DNA from: a bacterium
Lineage (GTDB): Bacteria > Myxococcota_A > Bradymonadia > UBA7976 > UBA1532
DNA length: 64,000 bases
Assembly (NCBI GenBank): GCA_030426085.1
Contig: JAUHYW010000006.1
Location: 62,001-126,000, forward strand
Direction of reading: 5' to 3'
This document shows, piece after piece, positions 1-9,873 of the stretch. Numbering within the stretch: the first letter of the stretch is position 1; each line of letters starts with the position of its first letter. The position numbers and the translations under genes are program-made. A model generated the notes under the pieces. The model was not told the DNA's origin. It saw nothing but the letters and a program-made list of their open reading frames with translations, and searched no databases.

Positions 1-310
1 GGGCGGCGAGCAGCGCGTCGACCAGCCGGGTGAAGCCGCCTTCCCCGGCGTCGGCGAACACCCGGATGCGCTTCAGCCGCCCGCCGGGCGCGGCGTAGCT
101 CAGCAGCAGCTCGTCCACCCCCCGCTCGGGGTCGACGTGCACGTAGAGGTGCTGCAACCGGTCGACGGGGGCGGCCATCGTGCGCACCCCGGCCCGCACC
201 TCGAACCGGCGGGCGTCGAGCCGGGCGCTGACGTTGAAGACGGTGTAGCGGAACTCGAAGACCCGGTCGGGGGTGGCGCCCAGGGGCTCGAAAGGGGGTG
301 GGCCGTTCAT
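1..310 (-). CDS. Hypothetical protein, N-terminal part (runs off left edge)
   Basis: An open frame of 103 codons begins at an ATG at 310 on the minus strand and continues past the window edge. Third positions are nearly all G or C, as in the neighbouring genes, which supports real coding. The visible part begins MNGPPPFEPLGATPDRVFEF, then has alternating hydrophobic and charged strands (FRYTVFNVSARLDA, QHLYVHVDPE, ELLLSYAAPGG) and an amphipathic segment FTRLVDALLAA. This strand-rich then helical pattern recalls small PH-like domains, but I do not recognise a family. It is divergent from the S9 peptidase gene. No strong ribosome binding site is visible. Confidence 0.6.
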   Translation of the reverse strand, partial: MNGPPPFEPLGATPDRVFEFRYTVFNVSARLDARRFEVRAGVRTMAAPVDRLQHLYVHVDPERGVDELLLSYAAPGGRLKRIRVFADAGEGGFTRLVDALLAA

Positions 311-349
311 CGGACTCCGGCAGAGAGGTAGATGAATACCGTAGGCTCT

Positions 350-362
350 GGCACACTGTGCC
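350..362. promoter_or_regulatory. Small inverted repeat in a divergent promoter region
   Basis: GGCACACTGTGCC is a perfect 6-1-6 palindrome in the 188-bp gap between the divergent left-edge gene and the S9 peptidase gene. It could be a dimeric repressor or activator site. No clear sigma-70 hexamers flank it, so the regulatory role is inferred from position and symmetry only. Confidence 0.25.
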
Positions 363-498
363 TGCCCACGCCGCGCCTCGCCGCGGCCGTCGCAGCAAGG
401 GATGAGTCGATGTCTCGAGAGGCGCCCGCGCTTCGCCCCGTCTTCGAAACCCCCGCCTCGACCGCCCGCTCCACCCCCGACCCCCGTGGAGGGCGCCG

Positions 499-2517
499 GT
501 GAGCCCGACCGATCCGAAAGCCGCACTTCAGGCCGACCCCACGGCGTTCGACATCGATGATCTGGTGCGCCTCGGCCGGGTCCGGGCGGCCGAGCCCTCG
601 CCCTGCGGCGGGTGGGTCGCGGTCGAGGTCGCCCGGCTCGACGAGGACGGGGCCCGCTACATCAGCGACCTGTGGCGCATCTCGGCCCACGACCCCGAGG
701 CGACCCCGCTCCGGCTGACCTGGGGCGAGCACCACGACCGCGCGCCCCGCTTCCGCCACGACGGCGCCCTGCTCTTCCTCAGCGCCCGCCCGACCCCCGA
801 CGACGAGGACGGCAAGCGGACCCAGGTGTGGATGCTGCCCCCCGGCGGCGGCGAGGCCCGCCCGCTGACCGACGAGCCCACCGGGGTCGAGGCGTTCGCC
901 TGCGGCGGCGACCGGCTCACGGTGCTGACCCACGTCTGGCCCGGCGTGCCCCACGAGGAGCAGCGGGCCCACGCCGACGACCGGGCGAAGCACGGCCCGT
1001 CGACCCTGCACTACACCACCATGCCGGTGCGCTCGTGGGACCACTGGCTGCCGACGGCCGCGCCCCACCTCGTGGCCTGGGTCGACGGCCGGCGCACCGA
1101 CCTGACCCCCGACGCCGACCGCGACCACCGCGGCTCGCCGTGGGCCATGGCCGCCGGCGGGCGGCGGGTCGTCACCTCCCACGAAGAGCCCGGCCCCGAC
1201 CGCCTGCCCCAGAGCAGCCTGCGGGTCTTCGACCTCGACACCGGCGCGGCGACCCGCATCCCGACCGCGCCCCGCTCGCTGATCGAAGGGGTCGCCGTCT
1301 CGCCCGACGGCCGGTGGGCGGTGGCCGAGGTGCACCGCCGGGCCGACCGCGAGCTGGGCCGGCCGGTGCTGTGGCGCTTCGACCTCGAGGCGGGCACCGG
1401 CCAGCCGCTGGCCCCCGACTGGGACGTGCACCCCGTCGTCTGCGCGCTCACCGACACCCGGGCGCTGGTCACCGCCGGCGTGCGGGCCCGGGTGCCGGCC
1501 TTCGCCGTCGACCTGAAGGGCGGCCGCGTCACCCGGCTGACCGCCGACGACGTGCCGGGCAGCTTCCGCCACCTGCGCCCGACCCCCGACGGCGGCGTGC
1601 TGGCGCTGACCGACCGCCTGACCCACCCCCCCGAGGTGTGCCGGCTCTCCGGCGAGCCCGACGGCGCCCCGACCCGGCTGGCCCCGCTCTCCGGCTTCGA
1701 CCCGGCCCGATCGGCCGACGTCGTCGTCGAAGACGCGTCCACCACCAGCAGCGACGGGGCCGAGGTGCACGGGCTCGTGCTGCGGGCCGGCGCGGGGGAC
1801 CACCACCGCCCGGGGCTCATCTGGATCCACGGCGGCCCGGTGGGCCAGCACGAAGACGGCTGGCACTGGCGGTGGAACGCCTTCACCGCGGCCAAGGCGG
1901 GCTACGTCGTCGCGCTGCCCAACCCCCGGGGGTCGACCGGCTACGGCCAGGCGTTCGTCGAAGGCATCTGGAACAACGCCTGGGGCGGCGTCTGCTACGA
2001 CGACATGATGGCCGCCGCCGATCACTTCGAGGCCCGACCCGACGTCGACCCGGCCCGGATCGGCGTGATGGGGGCCTCGTTCGGCGGCTACATGACCAAC
2101 TGGATCGGCGCTCGCACGGCTCGGTTCCGCTGCCTGGTCACCCACGCCGGGATCTACCGCATGTCGACCTTCCACGGCACCAGCGACTGGCCGGCGTGGT
2201 TCGAACTCCAGGCCGGCATCTCACCGGCCGACCCCCAGTTCGACCGCCACTCGCCGCACCGGCTGGTGCACCAGTGGAAGAGCCCCACGCTCGTGACCCA
2301 CGGCGAGAAGGACTACCGGGTCCCCATCTCGCAGGCGCTGCTGCTCTTCGAAGACCTCCAGCGCCACGAGGTCGAGTCCGAGCTGATGGTCTTCCCCGAC
2401 GAGAACCACTGGCTGCTGCGCCCGCGCAACATCCGGGCGTGGTACCGGGCGTGGCAGAGCTTCGTCGAGCGCCACCTCGCCGAAGACGCCGGCGCTGCCC
2501 GAGCCGAGGCGAGCTGA
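499..2517 (+). CDS. S9 family (prolyl oligopeptidase-type) serine peptidase
   Basis: A 672-residue protein of the acyl-aminoacyl-peptidase/dipeptidyl-peptidase type, predicted to cleave short peptides. The N-terminal two thirds look like a beta-propeller gate (repeated WRI, VWMLPPGGGE and RVFDLDTG blades). The C-terminal alpha/beta hydrolase starts near residue 430. The triad can be read directly: Ser527 in GASFGGYM, Asp605 in KDYRVP and His637 in ENHWLL. The oxyanion-type HGGP motif is present. The GTG start at 499 is supported by GGAGG about six bases upstream. No signal peptide is seen, so it is probably cytoplasmic. Length is normal for the family. The next gene starts 43 bp downstream on the same strand. 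Confidence 0.93.
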   Translation: MSPTDPKAALQADPTAFDIDDLVRLGRVRAAEPSPCGGWVAVEVARLDEDGARYISDLWRISAHDPEATPLRLTWGEHHDRAPRFRHDGALLFLSARPTPDDEDGKRTQVWMLPPGGGEARPLTDEPTGVEAFACGGDRLTVLTHVWPGVPHEEQRAHADDRAKHGPSTLHYTTMPVRSWDHWLPTAAPHLVAWVDGRRTDLTPDADRDHRGSPWAMAAGGRRVVTSHEEPGPDRLPQSSLRVFDLDTGAATRIPTAPRSLIEGVAVSPDGRWAVAEVHRRADRELGRPVLWRFDLEAGTGQPLAPDWDVHPVVCALTDTRALVTAGVRARVPAFAVDLKGGRVTRLTADDVPGSFRHLRPTPDGGVLALTDRLTHPPEVCRLSGEPDGAPTRLAPLSGFDPARSADVVVEDASTTSSDGAEVHGLVLRAGAGDHHRPGLIWIHGGPVGQHEDGWHWRWNAFTAAKAGYVVALPNPRGSTGYGQAFVEGIWNNAWGGVCYDDMMAAADHFEARPDVDPARIGVMGASFGGYMTNWIGARTARFRCLVTHAGIYRMSTFHGTSDWPAWFELQAGISPADPQFDRHSPHRLVHQWKSPTLVTHGEKDYRVPISQALLLFEDLQRHEVESELMVFPDENHWLLRPRNIRAWYRAWQSFVERHLAEDAGAARAEAS

Positions 2518-2560
2518 CCACCCCCGCCGCTGCGCCCCTCGGCCCGGGCGAGGTCGACCG

Positions 2561-4282
2561 GTGAGACTCGTCGACCGCATCCCCCGCCACCCCGCCTTCC
2601 CCGTGCTGTGCGGCCTCCTGATCGCGCTGCCCACGCTCGGCGCGGGCCTCTTCATGGACGACGTGCTCGCCCGGGTGAAGCTGCTCGGCCTCGACACCCC
2701 GTGGAGCCCGGCGCCGTGGTGGGACCTCTACACCTTCGCCCGGGCCGACCTGAACCCCGAGCTGCTCGCCGCCGGCCACCACCCGTGGTGGGCCGACCCC
2801 GCGCTGCGGATGACCTTCTTCCGCCCGCTCTCCGCGGCGACCCACGCCCTGGACTACGCGCTCTGGCCCCACCACCCGGCCCTGCACCACCTGCACAGCG
2901 TGATGTGGTACGGGCTCACGATCGCCGTCACCCTCGCGCTCCTGCGTCGGGTGCACCCCGATCACCCCCGCCTCGTCGCCGTCGCCGGCCTCGCCTTCGC
3001 CGTCGCCGCGCCCCACGTCATGACCGTCGGCTGGCTCGCCGGCCGCAACACCCTGATCGGCTTCGCCTTCGGCGCCCTGGCCGTGCTGGCCCACCTGAGC
3101 TGGCGCCGCACCCGCCGCCCGGCCGCCCTCGCCGCCGCGCTGGGCCTGCTCGCCGTCGGCCTGCTCGCCAGCGAGGCCGCCCTCGGATCGCTGGGCTATG
3201 TCGCCGCGTGGGCGCTGTGCGTCGAGCCGGGGCCCTGGCGCCGCCGCCTCGCCACGCTGGCCCCCTACGCCCTCGTCGTCGCGCTGTGGCGCGTGGCCTA
3301 CGTCGCCGCGGGCTTCGGCGCCACCGCCACCGCCATCTACCACGACCCCGGCACCGACCTGCCCGGCTTCGTCGCCGCCGCGCTGGGCCACCTGCCGGTC
3401 CTGATCCTCGGCCGCTGGATCCCGCTGCCGCTCGACGCCTGGGCCCTCGTCCCCCCCGCGGTCCACGCCCTGCTCATCGCCGCCGCCGCCCTCGCCGTCG
3501 CCGGCCTCTTCGCGCTCTTGTGGCCCCTGCTCGCAGCCCGCCCCCGCGCGCGGTTCTGGGCCGCGGGCATGGTGCTGTCGCTGGTGCCCTTCACCGCGAC
3601 GATGCCCATGGACCGCCTCGTCTTCTTCGCCGGCCCCGGCGCCGCCGGGCTCGTGGGCCTGCTCGCCGCCGCGCCCGACGGGCCGGGCCCCCGGACCCGC
3701 CGCGCGCTGCTGGTGCTGTGCCTGCCCGTCGCCGCCGTCGTCGGCCTGCTGCGCGGGATCACCCTGCCGCTCTACGTGGGCGCCAACACCGCCGGCGCCG
3801 AGCAGGCCCCCCGGGACGCGGCGGTGCCCGGCCAGACCTTCGTGCACGTCACCGGCACCTTCCACCGGACCCACTACGCGACCCTGATGCGTCAGGCGGC
3901 CGGCGACCCGGCCGTGCCCCGGCGCAGCGTCATCCTCTCGTCGATGCTGACCGGCGCGACCGTGCACCGCCCCGACGCCCGCACCCTCGAGATCAGCCCC
4001 GACGGCGGCTACATGGCCCGCATGCTGGACCAGATCCACCGCCGGCCGGACGCCGCGTTCGCCGTCGGCGACACCGTGACCCTGCCCGACCTCGACGTCG
4101 AGATCCGCGCCCTGACCCCCGACGGCCGCCCGGCGCGGGCCGCGTTCCGGTTCCGCCGGCCGCTCGAAGACCCGTCGCTGCGCTGGCTGATGCTCACGCC
4201 GGCCGGCCCGCTCGGCATCGCGACCCGCCCCTTCCCGCTGCCCGCGGTGGGCGAGACCGTGCGGGTGCCGGCCGCGCTGTGA
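2561..4282 (+). CDS. Polytopic membrane protein, possible GT-C type glycosyltransferase
   Basis: A 573-residue protein with roughly ten hydrophobic segments through residue 400 and a soluble C-terminal beta-rich tail. An acidic FMDD pair directly follows the first membrane segment, and FFRPLSAATHALDYAL follows in the first large loop. Acidic residues in the first outer loop are typical of GT-C lipid-linked sugar transferases, so a role in envelope glycan or protein glycosylation is possible. That is inference: no family-defining motif was recognised. The GTG start lies 43 bp after the S9 peptidase. It converges with the large Cys-rich lipoprotein gene, only 9 bp from its stop. Confidence 0.7.
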   Translation: MRLVDRIPRHPAFPVLCGLLIALPTLGAGLFMDDVLARVKLLGLDTPWSPAPWWDLYTFARADLNPELLAAGHHPWWADPALRMTFFRPLSAATHALDYALWPHHPALHHLHSVMWYGLTIAVTLALLRRVHPDHPRLVAVAGLAFAVAAPHVMTVGWLAGRNTLIGFAFGALAVLAHLSWRRTRRPAALAAALGLLAVGLLASEAALGSLGYVAAWALCVEPGPWRRRLATLAPYALVVALWRVAYVAAGFGATATAIYHDPGTDLPGFVAAALGHLPVLILGRWIPLPLDAWALVPPAVHALLIAAAALAVAGLFALLWPLLAARPRARFWAAGMVLSLVPFTATMPMDRLVFFAGPGAAGLVGLLAAAPDGPGPRTRRALLVLCLPVAAVVGLLRGITLPLYVGANTAGAEQAPRDAAVPGQTFVHVTGTFHRTHYATLMRQAAGDPAVPRRSVILSSMLTGATVHRPDARTLEISPDGGYMARMLDQIHRRPDAAFAVGDTVTLPDLDVEIRALTPDGRPARAAFRFRRPLEDPSLRWLMLTPAGPLGIATRPFPLPAVGETVRVPAAL

Positions 4283-4291
4283 CCCGCCGAC

Positions 4292-7200
4292 CTACGGGGC
4301 CGGCTCGCAGACCACCTCGTAGACCCCCGGGAGCTGGCAGTCGGCCCGGCTGTTCCACCGCGCGTCGTACGTCCCGTTGTTCTCGTTGTACGGCCGGCAG
4401 GTCCGCCCGTCGGCGTCGCAGGCGTTGGTCTCGACCCACGACTCCGCCAGGCCGTGCCCGAAGAACTGGCACGCGAAGTCGGCGCAGCCCTCGGCGTTGT
4501 TGCACTCGTTCCAGCTCCCGCAGCTCCCGTGATAGGCGTAGGTCTCGTTCGGCGGCAGCGCCACCAACTCCGGCACCACGATCTGCTCGTTGCACAGCCC
4601 GGTGACCTCGTCGCAGCCGGTGACGCACGGCTGGAAGCGCACGACCCCTTCGCCGAGGAACAGGTAGCTCGTCTCGGGGTTGTCGCAGAACACCGCGCCC
4701 GGCTCGGGCACCTCGCAGGTCAACCCCACGTCCTCGTTGTGCCCGCAGTCCTCCCGGCCCCAGGCGTCGAAGCCGCACTCGCCCAGGTTGGCCTCGGTGC
4801 CGTCGCACGCCAGATCATCGAGCCAGATGACCCCCTGGCCGGCCGCGTCGAACTGCGCCACCCGCCGGGGATAGCCGAGCTGCTGACAGACCACGGTCTC
4901 CTCGCCGAGCAGGAAGCTGTCGTCGCACACCGTGCCCCACTGCCCCGCGTGCCACACCTCGAGCAGCCCGCTCTCGGGGCTCTCGCCCACCAGCCGCACC
5001 TGAGCCTCGGCGGTCACCGAGCGGCAGCGGGCCGTGTTGGGATCACACTCGCACTCGGCGTACAGCTCGAAGCCCAGCCCGTCCGCCGCGCAGATCTCGA
5101 CCCCCGCCTCGCCGCAGCGGAAGTCCCGCAATGGCGCGCAGAACCGCTCGCCGACGCACAGCCCGGTGCCCGTGTCGCACGTCTCGCAGTTCTCCACCGG
5201 GTCGAAGCCGTCTCCCTCGACGTTGCACAGCTCGCTGGCCCCGTCCACGCACCGCCGCTGCCCCGGCCGGCACGCCGCGTTGCAGGCGCCGTCCGCCCGG
5301 CAGCCGAGGGCACACACCGTCGGGATGGCGAAGCCGTCGCCCGCCGCGTTGCACCGCTTCACCTGATCGCCGTTGCAGGTCACCGTCTCGTCGGCCGGGT
5401 TGCAGACCGGGAAGCACTCGACCGGGCCCGGGTCGCAGCCGAAGGCGCAGACCTCCTCCGCCTCGAAGTCGAAGCCGTCCGCCGCGCAGATCTCGCGCAC
5501 GTCGCCGGTGCACCGCCGCTCGCCCTCGGCGCAGACGCAGGTCTCGAGCCGGGCGAAGATGTCGTCGAGCGCCGCCCGCAGCTCGGCCGCGTCGTCGACC
5601 ACGTAATACGGCGGCCCCCCGTCGCGGGCCGTGCCCCCCGCCTCGGCGATGGCCGCGAGCAGCTCGCCGTTGGCCTGCCGGCTGATGCCCACCGCGAACG
5701 TGCGGATGCCGCGCCGGCGCAGGGCCTCCACCCGCTCGACCGCCGCCAGCTCCGCCTCGCAGGTCTCGTCGCCGTCGGTGATCAGGATGACCGACTCCCC
5801 CTCATCGGGGTCGCCGAACACCACCTCGATGCCGTCGAACGCCGCCGCGATGGGCGTCTGGGCCACCTGCGCCGGATCGGGCATGCGCTGGAAGGTGTTC
5901 TGGGCCTCGAACGCCGGCGCGGTGATGCCGCCCGCCGCGCAGCCGTCGCCCGCGGAGGGGAAGGTGCGCAGGCCGAGCCGAGCGGTGTCCGCCCGATCAC
6001 CCGAGTTGCCGATGAGCGTATCGCGGGTGAACTGCCACCGCTCGCCGATCATGCTCGACGAGCGATCGACGAGCACGATGACCTCCGGCTTGACGCACGA
6101 CCCGGCGCAGGCGCCCCCGCCGCAGTCGCGCCCCTCGCCGCACGGGATGCGCCGCGACGGCATCGTGCAGCCCGGCCGCTCCGGATCGGGGATGCACACC
6201 CGCAGCCCGAAGCCATCCACCGTGCACGCCCCGACCCACGGCTCGCCGCAATCGTCGGGGCACTCGAAGACGCACTGCCCGCCGGCGCAGACCGCGCCCT
6301 CGGCGCACGCCCCGCACGACCCGCCGCAGCCGTCGCCCCCGCACTCGGCGCCCCCGCAGGCCGGCACGCAGACGCACTCGTTGTTGACGCAGTCCAGCCC
6401 CTCGTCGCAGGCGCAGTCCGCCGCGCAGTTGCCGCAGTCCTCGTCCGCGCCGCACACCCCGTCGCCGCAGCGCGGCGCGTCTACGCACACCCCCGCCTCG
6501 CAGTTCTGCCCCGCCTCGCAGGCGCAGTCCGCCGCGCAGCGCCCGCAGTCCTCACCCGGATCACACGCCCCGTCTCCGCAGCGCGGCGCGTCCACGCACA
6601 TGCCGTCGGTGCAGTCCTGCCCCGCCTCGCACGCGCAGTCCGCCGCGCAGCTCCCGCAGTCCTCGCCCGGATCACACGCCCCGTCCCCGCAGCGCGGCGC
6701 GTCCACGCACATGCCGTTGGTGCAGTCCTGACCCGCCTCGCAGGCGCAGTCCGCGGCGCAGTTGGCGCAGTCCTCGCCCGCGTCGCACGCCCCGTCGCCG
6801 CACGAATCCGGCGGCGGCGCGCAGGCCCCGTCCCCGCCGCAGACCTCGCCCTCGGGGCACTCGCCGCACGACCCGCCGCAGCCGTCGGCCCCGCACGCCC
6901 GCCCATCGCAGTCGGGCACACACGCCGGCTCGCAGACCCCGCCCCCGCCGCAGGCCTCGCCCTCGGGGCAGCCGCAGTCGGCGGGGCACGTCCCGCAGTT
7001 CTCGCCCTGGGCCTCGGTGCACGCCCCGTCGCCGCAGCACGCCCCGCAGTCGGCGGGGCACGTCTCGCACGTCTCGCCGTCGGCCTCGGCGCAGGTCCCG
7101 TCCCCGCAGCTCGCCGGCACCTCGAAGCAGGCCCCCGCCGCGGTGCAGACCTCGCCCTCGGCGCACGCGCCGCACGACCCGCCGCAGCCGTCGTCCCCGC

Positions 7201-7345
7201 ACGCCCGGCCCTCGCAGTCCGGGGTGCAGGCCACCGCGTCGGTCTCCGGCGGCGTGGCGTCGCCGCCCTCCCCCTCCCCGCCGCCGTCGGGCACGCAGCC
7301 CCAGCACATCAGAAGCACCGCCAATCCACCGATCCAGCGCGACAT
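4292..7345 (-). CDS. Large Cys-rich lipoprotein with vWA and SRCR domains
   Basis: A 1,017-residue secreted lipoprotein. ATG at 7345 is preferred over an in-frame start 132 bp upstream, because GGAGG lies just upstream and a signal peptide with a Cys-terminated hydrophobic core (LAVLLMCWGC) starts here. Residues about 30-410 are Cys-rich modules, including near-identical CGDGACDPGEDC-type repeats. About 420-600 is a von Willebrand A domain with an intact MIDAS-like DRSSS and later ITDGDE. More short Cys motifs follow. A scavenger-receptor Cys-rich (SRCR) domain lies at about 783-877 (QWGTVCDDSF, VVCQQLGYPRR, GTEANLGEC). The likely role is adhesion or binding at the cell surface. It belongs with the Cys-rich lipoproteins at 26.1 and 29.2 kb. 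Confidence 0.85.
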   Translation of the reverse strand: MSRWIGGLAVLLMCWGCVPDGGGEGEGGDATPPETDAVACTPDCEGRACGDDGCGGSCGACAEGEVCTAAGACFEVPASCGDGTCAEADGETCETCPADCGACCGDGACTEAQGENCGTCPADCGCPEGEACGGGGVCEPACVPDCDGRACGADGCGGSCGECPEGEVCGGDGACAPPPDSCGDGACDAGEDCANCAADCACEAGQDCTNGMCVDAPRCGDGACDPGEDCGSCAADCACEAGQDCTDGMCVDAPRCGDGACDPGEDCGRCAADCACEAGQNCEAGVCVDAPRCGDGVCGADEDCGNCAADCACDEGLDCVNNECVCVPACGGAECGGDGCGGSCGACAEGAVCAGGQCVFECPDDCGEPWVGACTVDGFGLRVCIPDPERPGCTMPSRRIPCGEGRDCGGGACAGSCVKPEVIVLVDRSSSMIGERWQFTRDTLIGNSGDRADTARLGLRTFPSAGDGCAAGGITAPAFEAQNTFQRMPDPAQVAQTPIAAAFDGIEVVFGDPDEGESVILITDGDETCEAELAAVERVEALRRRGIRTFAVGISRQANGELLAAIAEAGGTARDGGPPYYVVDDAAELRAALDDIFARLETCVCAEGERRCTGDVREICAADGFDFEAEEVCAFGCDPGPVECFPVCNPADETVTCNGDQVKRCNAAGDGFAIPTVCALGCRADGACNAACRPGQRRCVDGASELCNVEGDGFDPVENCETCDTGTGLCVGERFCAPLRDFRCGEAGVEICAADGLGFELYAECECDPNTARCRSVTAEAQVRLVGESPESGLLEVWHAGQWGTVCDDSFLLGEETVVCQQLGYPRRVAQFDAAGQGVIWLDDLACDGTEANLGECGFDAWGREDCGHNEDVGLTCEVPEPGAVFCDNPETSYLFLGEGVVRFQPCVTGCDEVTGLCNEQIVVPELVALPPNETYAYHGSCGSWNECNNAEGCADFACQFFGHGLAESWVETNACDADGRTCRPYNENNGTYDARWNSRADCQLPGVYEVVCEPAP

Positions 7346-7506
7346 CCGGCTCCCCTCCTCATCCGCTGATTGTGTAGAAATACAAACGAATGGTCGCAGA
7401 TCCCATTGGCCGATCCCAGCGCGGTCTTTGCCCTGACCCCTGCGGTCGGCGACCCCTGCCCCGCCCCGGACATCCATCCCCGAAGCGCTGACCGAGAGGA
7501 GGCCCC

Positions 7507-8553
7507 ATGACCCGCGCCGCCCCCATCGATCGCCGCCACCGGATCCTGCTGGCGACGCTCGCGCTCGCCATCCCCGCGACGCTGGTCGCCCTCGCCCGCC
7601 TGCCGCTCGCCCTCGACGACCTGCGCCTCGTCTACACCGCCGCCATCGTCGACATCCTGATCTTCGGCGGCGGCGCCCTGTGGTGGATCGCCCGATCCCG
7701 CGGCGGCCTCGCCGCGCTCGGCATCGACTGGCTGCGGGTCACCCGGGGCGCCGTCATCGCGCTGGCCCTGCTCGGCCTCGCCGCCCGCCTCTCCGGGGCC
7801 CCGCTCGCCGGCTGGATGCTCGCCCCGCTCCTGCTCGTCGAAGCCCTCGTCGCCGTCACCGTGTGGCGCGCCGTCTACCGCGGCTGGCGGTCGGGCACCG
7901 GCGCCGGCTGGGCCCGCATCGAGCAGGCCCTCGCCATCCGCCTCGGCCCGACCCTGGCCGCCGCTGCCGTCGGCGAAGCCCGCGTCGTCGGCGCCGCTCT
8001 GCGCACGCTGACCCTGCGCCCCGTCCGCCGCCCGCCCGGCACCCACCCGGCCGCCGGCGCGACCTGGCGGGCCATCGCCATCGCCCTGACGCTGGTCACC
8101 GTCGCCGAGGGCGTCGCCCTGCACGTCATCCTGTCCGCCTTCGACGTCACCCACCCCGCCCTGCACGGGATCCTGGCGCTGCTCCACATCTGGGGCGTGC
8201 TCTGGCTGCTGGGCGACCTGCGCCTGATGACCGAGACCGGCCACCGGGCCACCGCCGCGGGCGTCGACATCGAGCTGGGCCTGCGCGGCCGGGCCCACAT
8301 CCCGTGGTCGGCCATCGACCGCGTCGAAGCCCGCGAGCTGGACCCGCCCGACCGCCTCGTCGGCGAGCGCTGGCCGGACCACCTCGTGCCGGTCACAGCC
8401 AGCGAGGCGCCCAACATCACGCTGCACCTGAACCACGAGGCCGCCGTCCGGGGCCTCTTCGGCGTCGAGCGCCGGGGCACTGCGATCGCGCTGCGCCTCG
8501 ACGACCCCGCCGCCTTCGCCGCCGCGCTCGCCGAGGCCCGGCCCGATCCCTGA
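7507..8553 (+). CDS. Integral membrane protein of unknown function
   Basis: A 348-residue protein. The first 120 residues hold about four membrane segments (ILLATLALAIPATLVALA; AAIVDILIFGGGALWWI; GAVIALALLGLAARL; LAPLLLVEALVAVTV). After a loop, two more lie near residues 180-240. The C-terminal 100 residues are soluble and strand-rich, ending RRGTAIALRLDDPAAFAAAL, reminiscent of bacterial PH-like tails such as IELGLRGRAHIPWSAI. The ATG follows GAGAGGAGG. It is divergent from the vWA/SRCR lipoprotein, with 161 bp between their starts. I do not recognise a named family. Confidence 0.75.
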   Translation: MTRAAPIDRRHRILLATLALAIPATLVALARLPLALDDLRLVYTAAIVDILIFGGGALWWIARSRGGLAALGIDWLRVTRGAVIALALLGLAARLSGAPLAGWMLAPLLLVEALVAVTVWRAVYRGWRSGTGAGWARIEQALAIRLGPTLAAAAVGEARVVGAALRTLTLRPVRRPPGTHPAAGATWRAIAIALTLVTVAEGVALHVILSAFDVTHPALHGILALLHIWGVLWLLGDLRLMTETGHRATAAGVDIELGLRGRAHIPWSAIDRVEARELDPPDRLVGERWPDHLVPVTASEAPNITLHLNHEAAVRGLFGVERRGTAIALRLDDPAAFAAALAEARPDP

Positions 8554-8708
8554 GCCGCCCGGCATACCGCCACCCGTGACGCCTGCTCGGATACCCATCG
8601 GGGTCGTCGAGCGAAGCCATTCGTGGCGGCGGGCGGCGTCGAGCGTCAGGACGTAGCGTGCGTGGTCGAGATACCGCCGGGGCCACATGTCGGCGGCGGC
8701 GGCGGGTC

Positions 8709-9683
8709 TCAGGCGAGCAGGTCGGGCAGATCCTCGGGGGCCAGCGCGGCCCGGGCGAAGAGGCGCGTGGTCCACCGGTCGAGCGTCTGCTCGTCGGCTG
8801 CTTCGATCCGCGCCCGGCTCGCCGCCGGAACGCAGCCTGCCCGCGCCTCGATGTATCTCAGCAGCATCTCGACCCGGCCTTCGGCCCAGCCCTCGGCCCG
8901 GCCCTCGTTTCGCAATCGCTCGGCAGTGGACATGATCGCCTCCCGCTTCTCGTCCGAGACGCCCTCCGAGATGCGCGCCTCGATGGACCCCGGCGGTACG
9001 TCGCCTACACTATAGATGTAGTTCAGGGCCTGCACGACACCCTCCGCCGTCTCCTCGGTGCGCAGCGCGATGTTCAGGTGCTCGAGCAGCCGCTGCGAGA
9101 CGGCGCCCTCCCGCAGTCGGTGCGCGCTCCGCAGCGCGAGCAGGGCCGCGGTCGCCAGCGAGATCCGGGTCGACGCCTCGATCTCGGCCTCGGTCGAGCG
9201 GGTCAGGTCGTCGATCAACAGCCGATACGACGGCAGGTGCGGCGCGAGGTGGCCCTTGAGCGGGTCGGGCAGGTCGAGCACGTCCAGCAGCCCGGCCGGC
9301 GACGTCCACGGCTGCTGCCCGTGGTACAGCACCACCGGCAGCACCGCCGGCAAGCGCCGCGCGCCCGGGTTCTCGCGGAGCCACGCGCGCTGGATGCGCA
9401 CCACGTAGACCTGCGCCCGGAAGGGCATCAGCGGGTCGATCGTGGACTGGTGCTCGAAGAGCAGGAAGAGGAACACCGGCTCGCCATCCAGCCGGGCCCG
9501 GAAGACCAGATCGGCCCGGCGGTCGGTGAGGTCGTCGCCGATGTAGTCGTTGGGCACCTGCTCGAGGGTGTCCCAGTCGATGCGGGCGACGGCGGCGGCG
9601 GGCAGCGCCCGGCGCAGGGCCTCGGCCGCCAGCCGGGGGTCGGAGAACGTCGCCTTGTAAAGCGCGTCGTGGGGGGTGTTCAT
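8709..9683 (-). CDS. Rpn family recombination-promoting nuclease / putative transposase
   Basis: A 324-residue protein starting MNTPHDALYKATFSDP at 9683. The longer in-frame extension upstream is low-complexity and unlikely to be coding. The Rpn/YhgA family shares a PD-(D/E)XK nuclease core. Here RRADLVFRARLD and FLFLLFEHQSTIDPLMPF match the catalytic D...E-x-Q arrangement, and LPAVLPVVLYHGQQPW is the typical following segment. Length fits the family. The C-terminus contains RNEGRAEGWAEGRVEMLLRY, the usual helical tail. Related proteins promote RecA-independent recombination and often occur in many genomic copies. It converges with the membrane gene to the left. Confidence 0.88.
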   Translation of the reverse strand: MNTPHDALYKATFSDPRLAAEALRRALPAAAVARIDWDTLEQVPNDYIGDDLTDRRADLVFRARLDGEPVFLFLLFEHQSTIDPLMPFRAQVYVVRIQRAWLRENPGARRLPAVLPVVLYHGQQPWTSPAGLLDVLDLPDPLKGHLAPHLPSYRLLIDDLTRSTEAEIEASTRISLATAALLALRSAHRLREGAVSQRLLEHLNIALRTEETAEGVVQALNYIYSVGDVPPGSIEARISEGVSDEKREAIMSTAERLRNEGRAEGWAEGRVEMLLRYIEARAGCVPAASRARIEAADEQTLDRWTTRLFARAALAPEDLPDLLA

Positions 9684-9873
9684 GGTGGGAATAGGGGACG
9701 AGGGCGGCGAAGTGTCCGAATGACGGGTTTTGGACCGCGAGGCCGGGGGCCATAGCCGGGCGGTCCGGCCGACCGCCGCGGGCAGTGGGTCGGGTGCCAG
9801 GCGGACGGAGCGCGAGGAGCAGCATGAAGCTCGCGCCCCGTCCACCGACCCTGCCCGCAGCCGGCGCACGCCT

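Noticed and set aside
7346-7477. Earlier start for the vWA/SRCR lipoprotein
   Set aside because: The extra 44 residues lack a signal peptide; the ATG at 7345 has both a ribosome binding site and a signal peptide.
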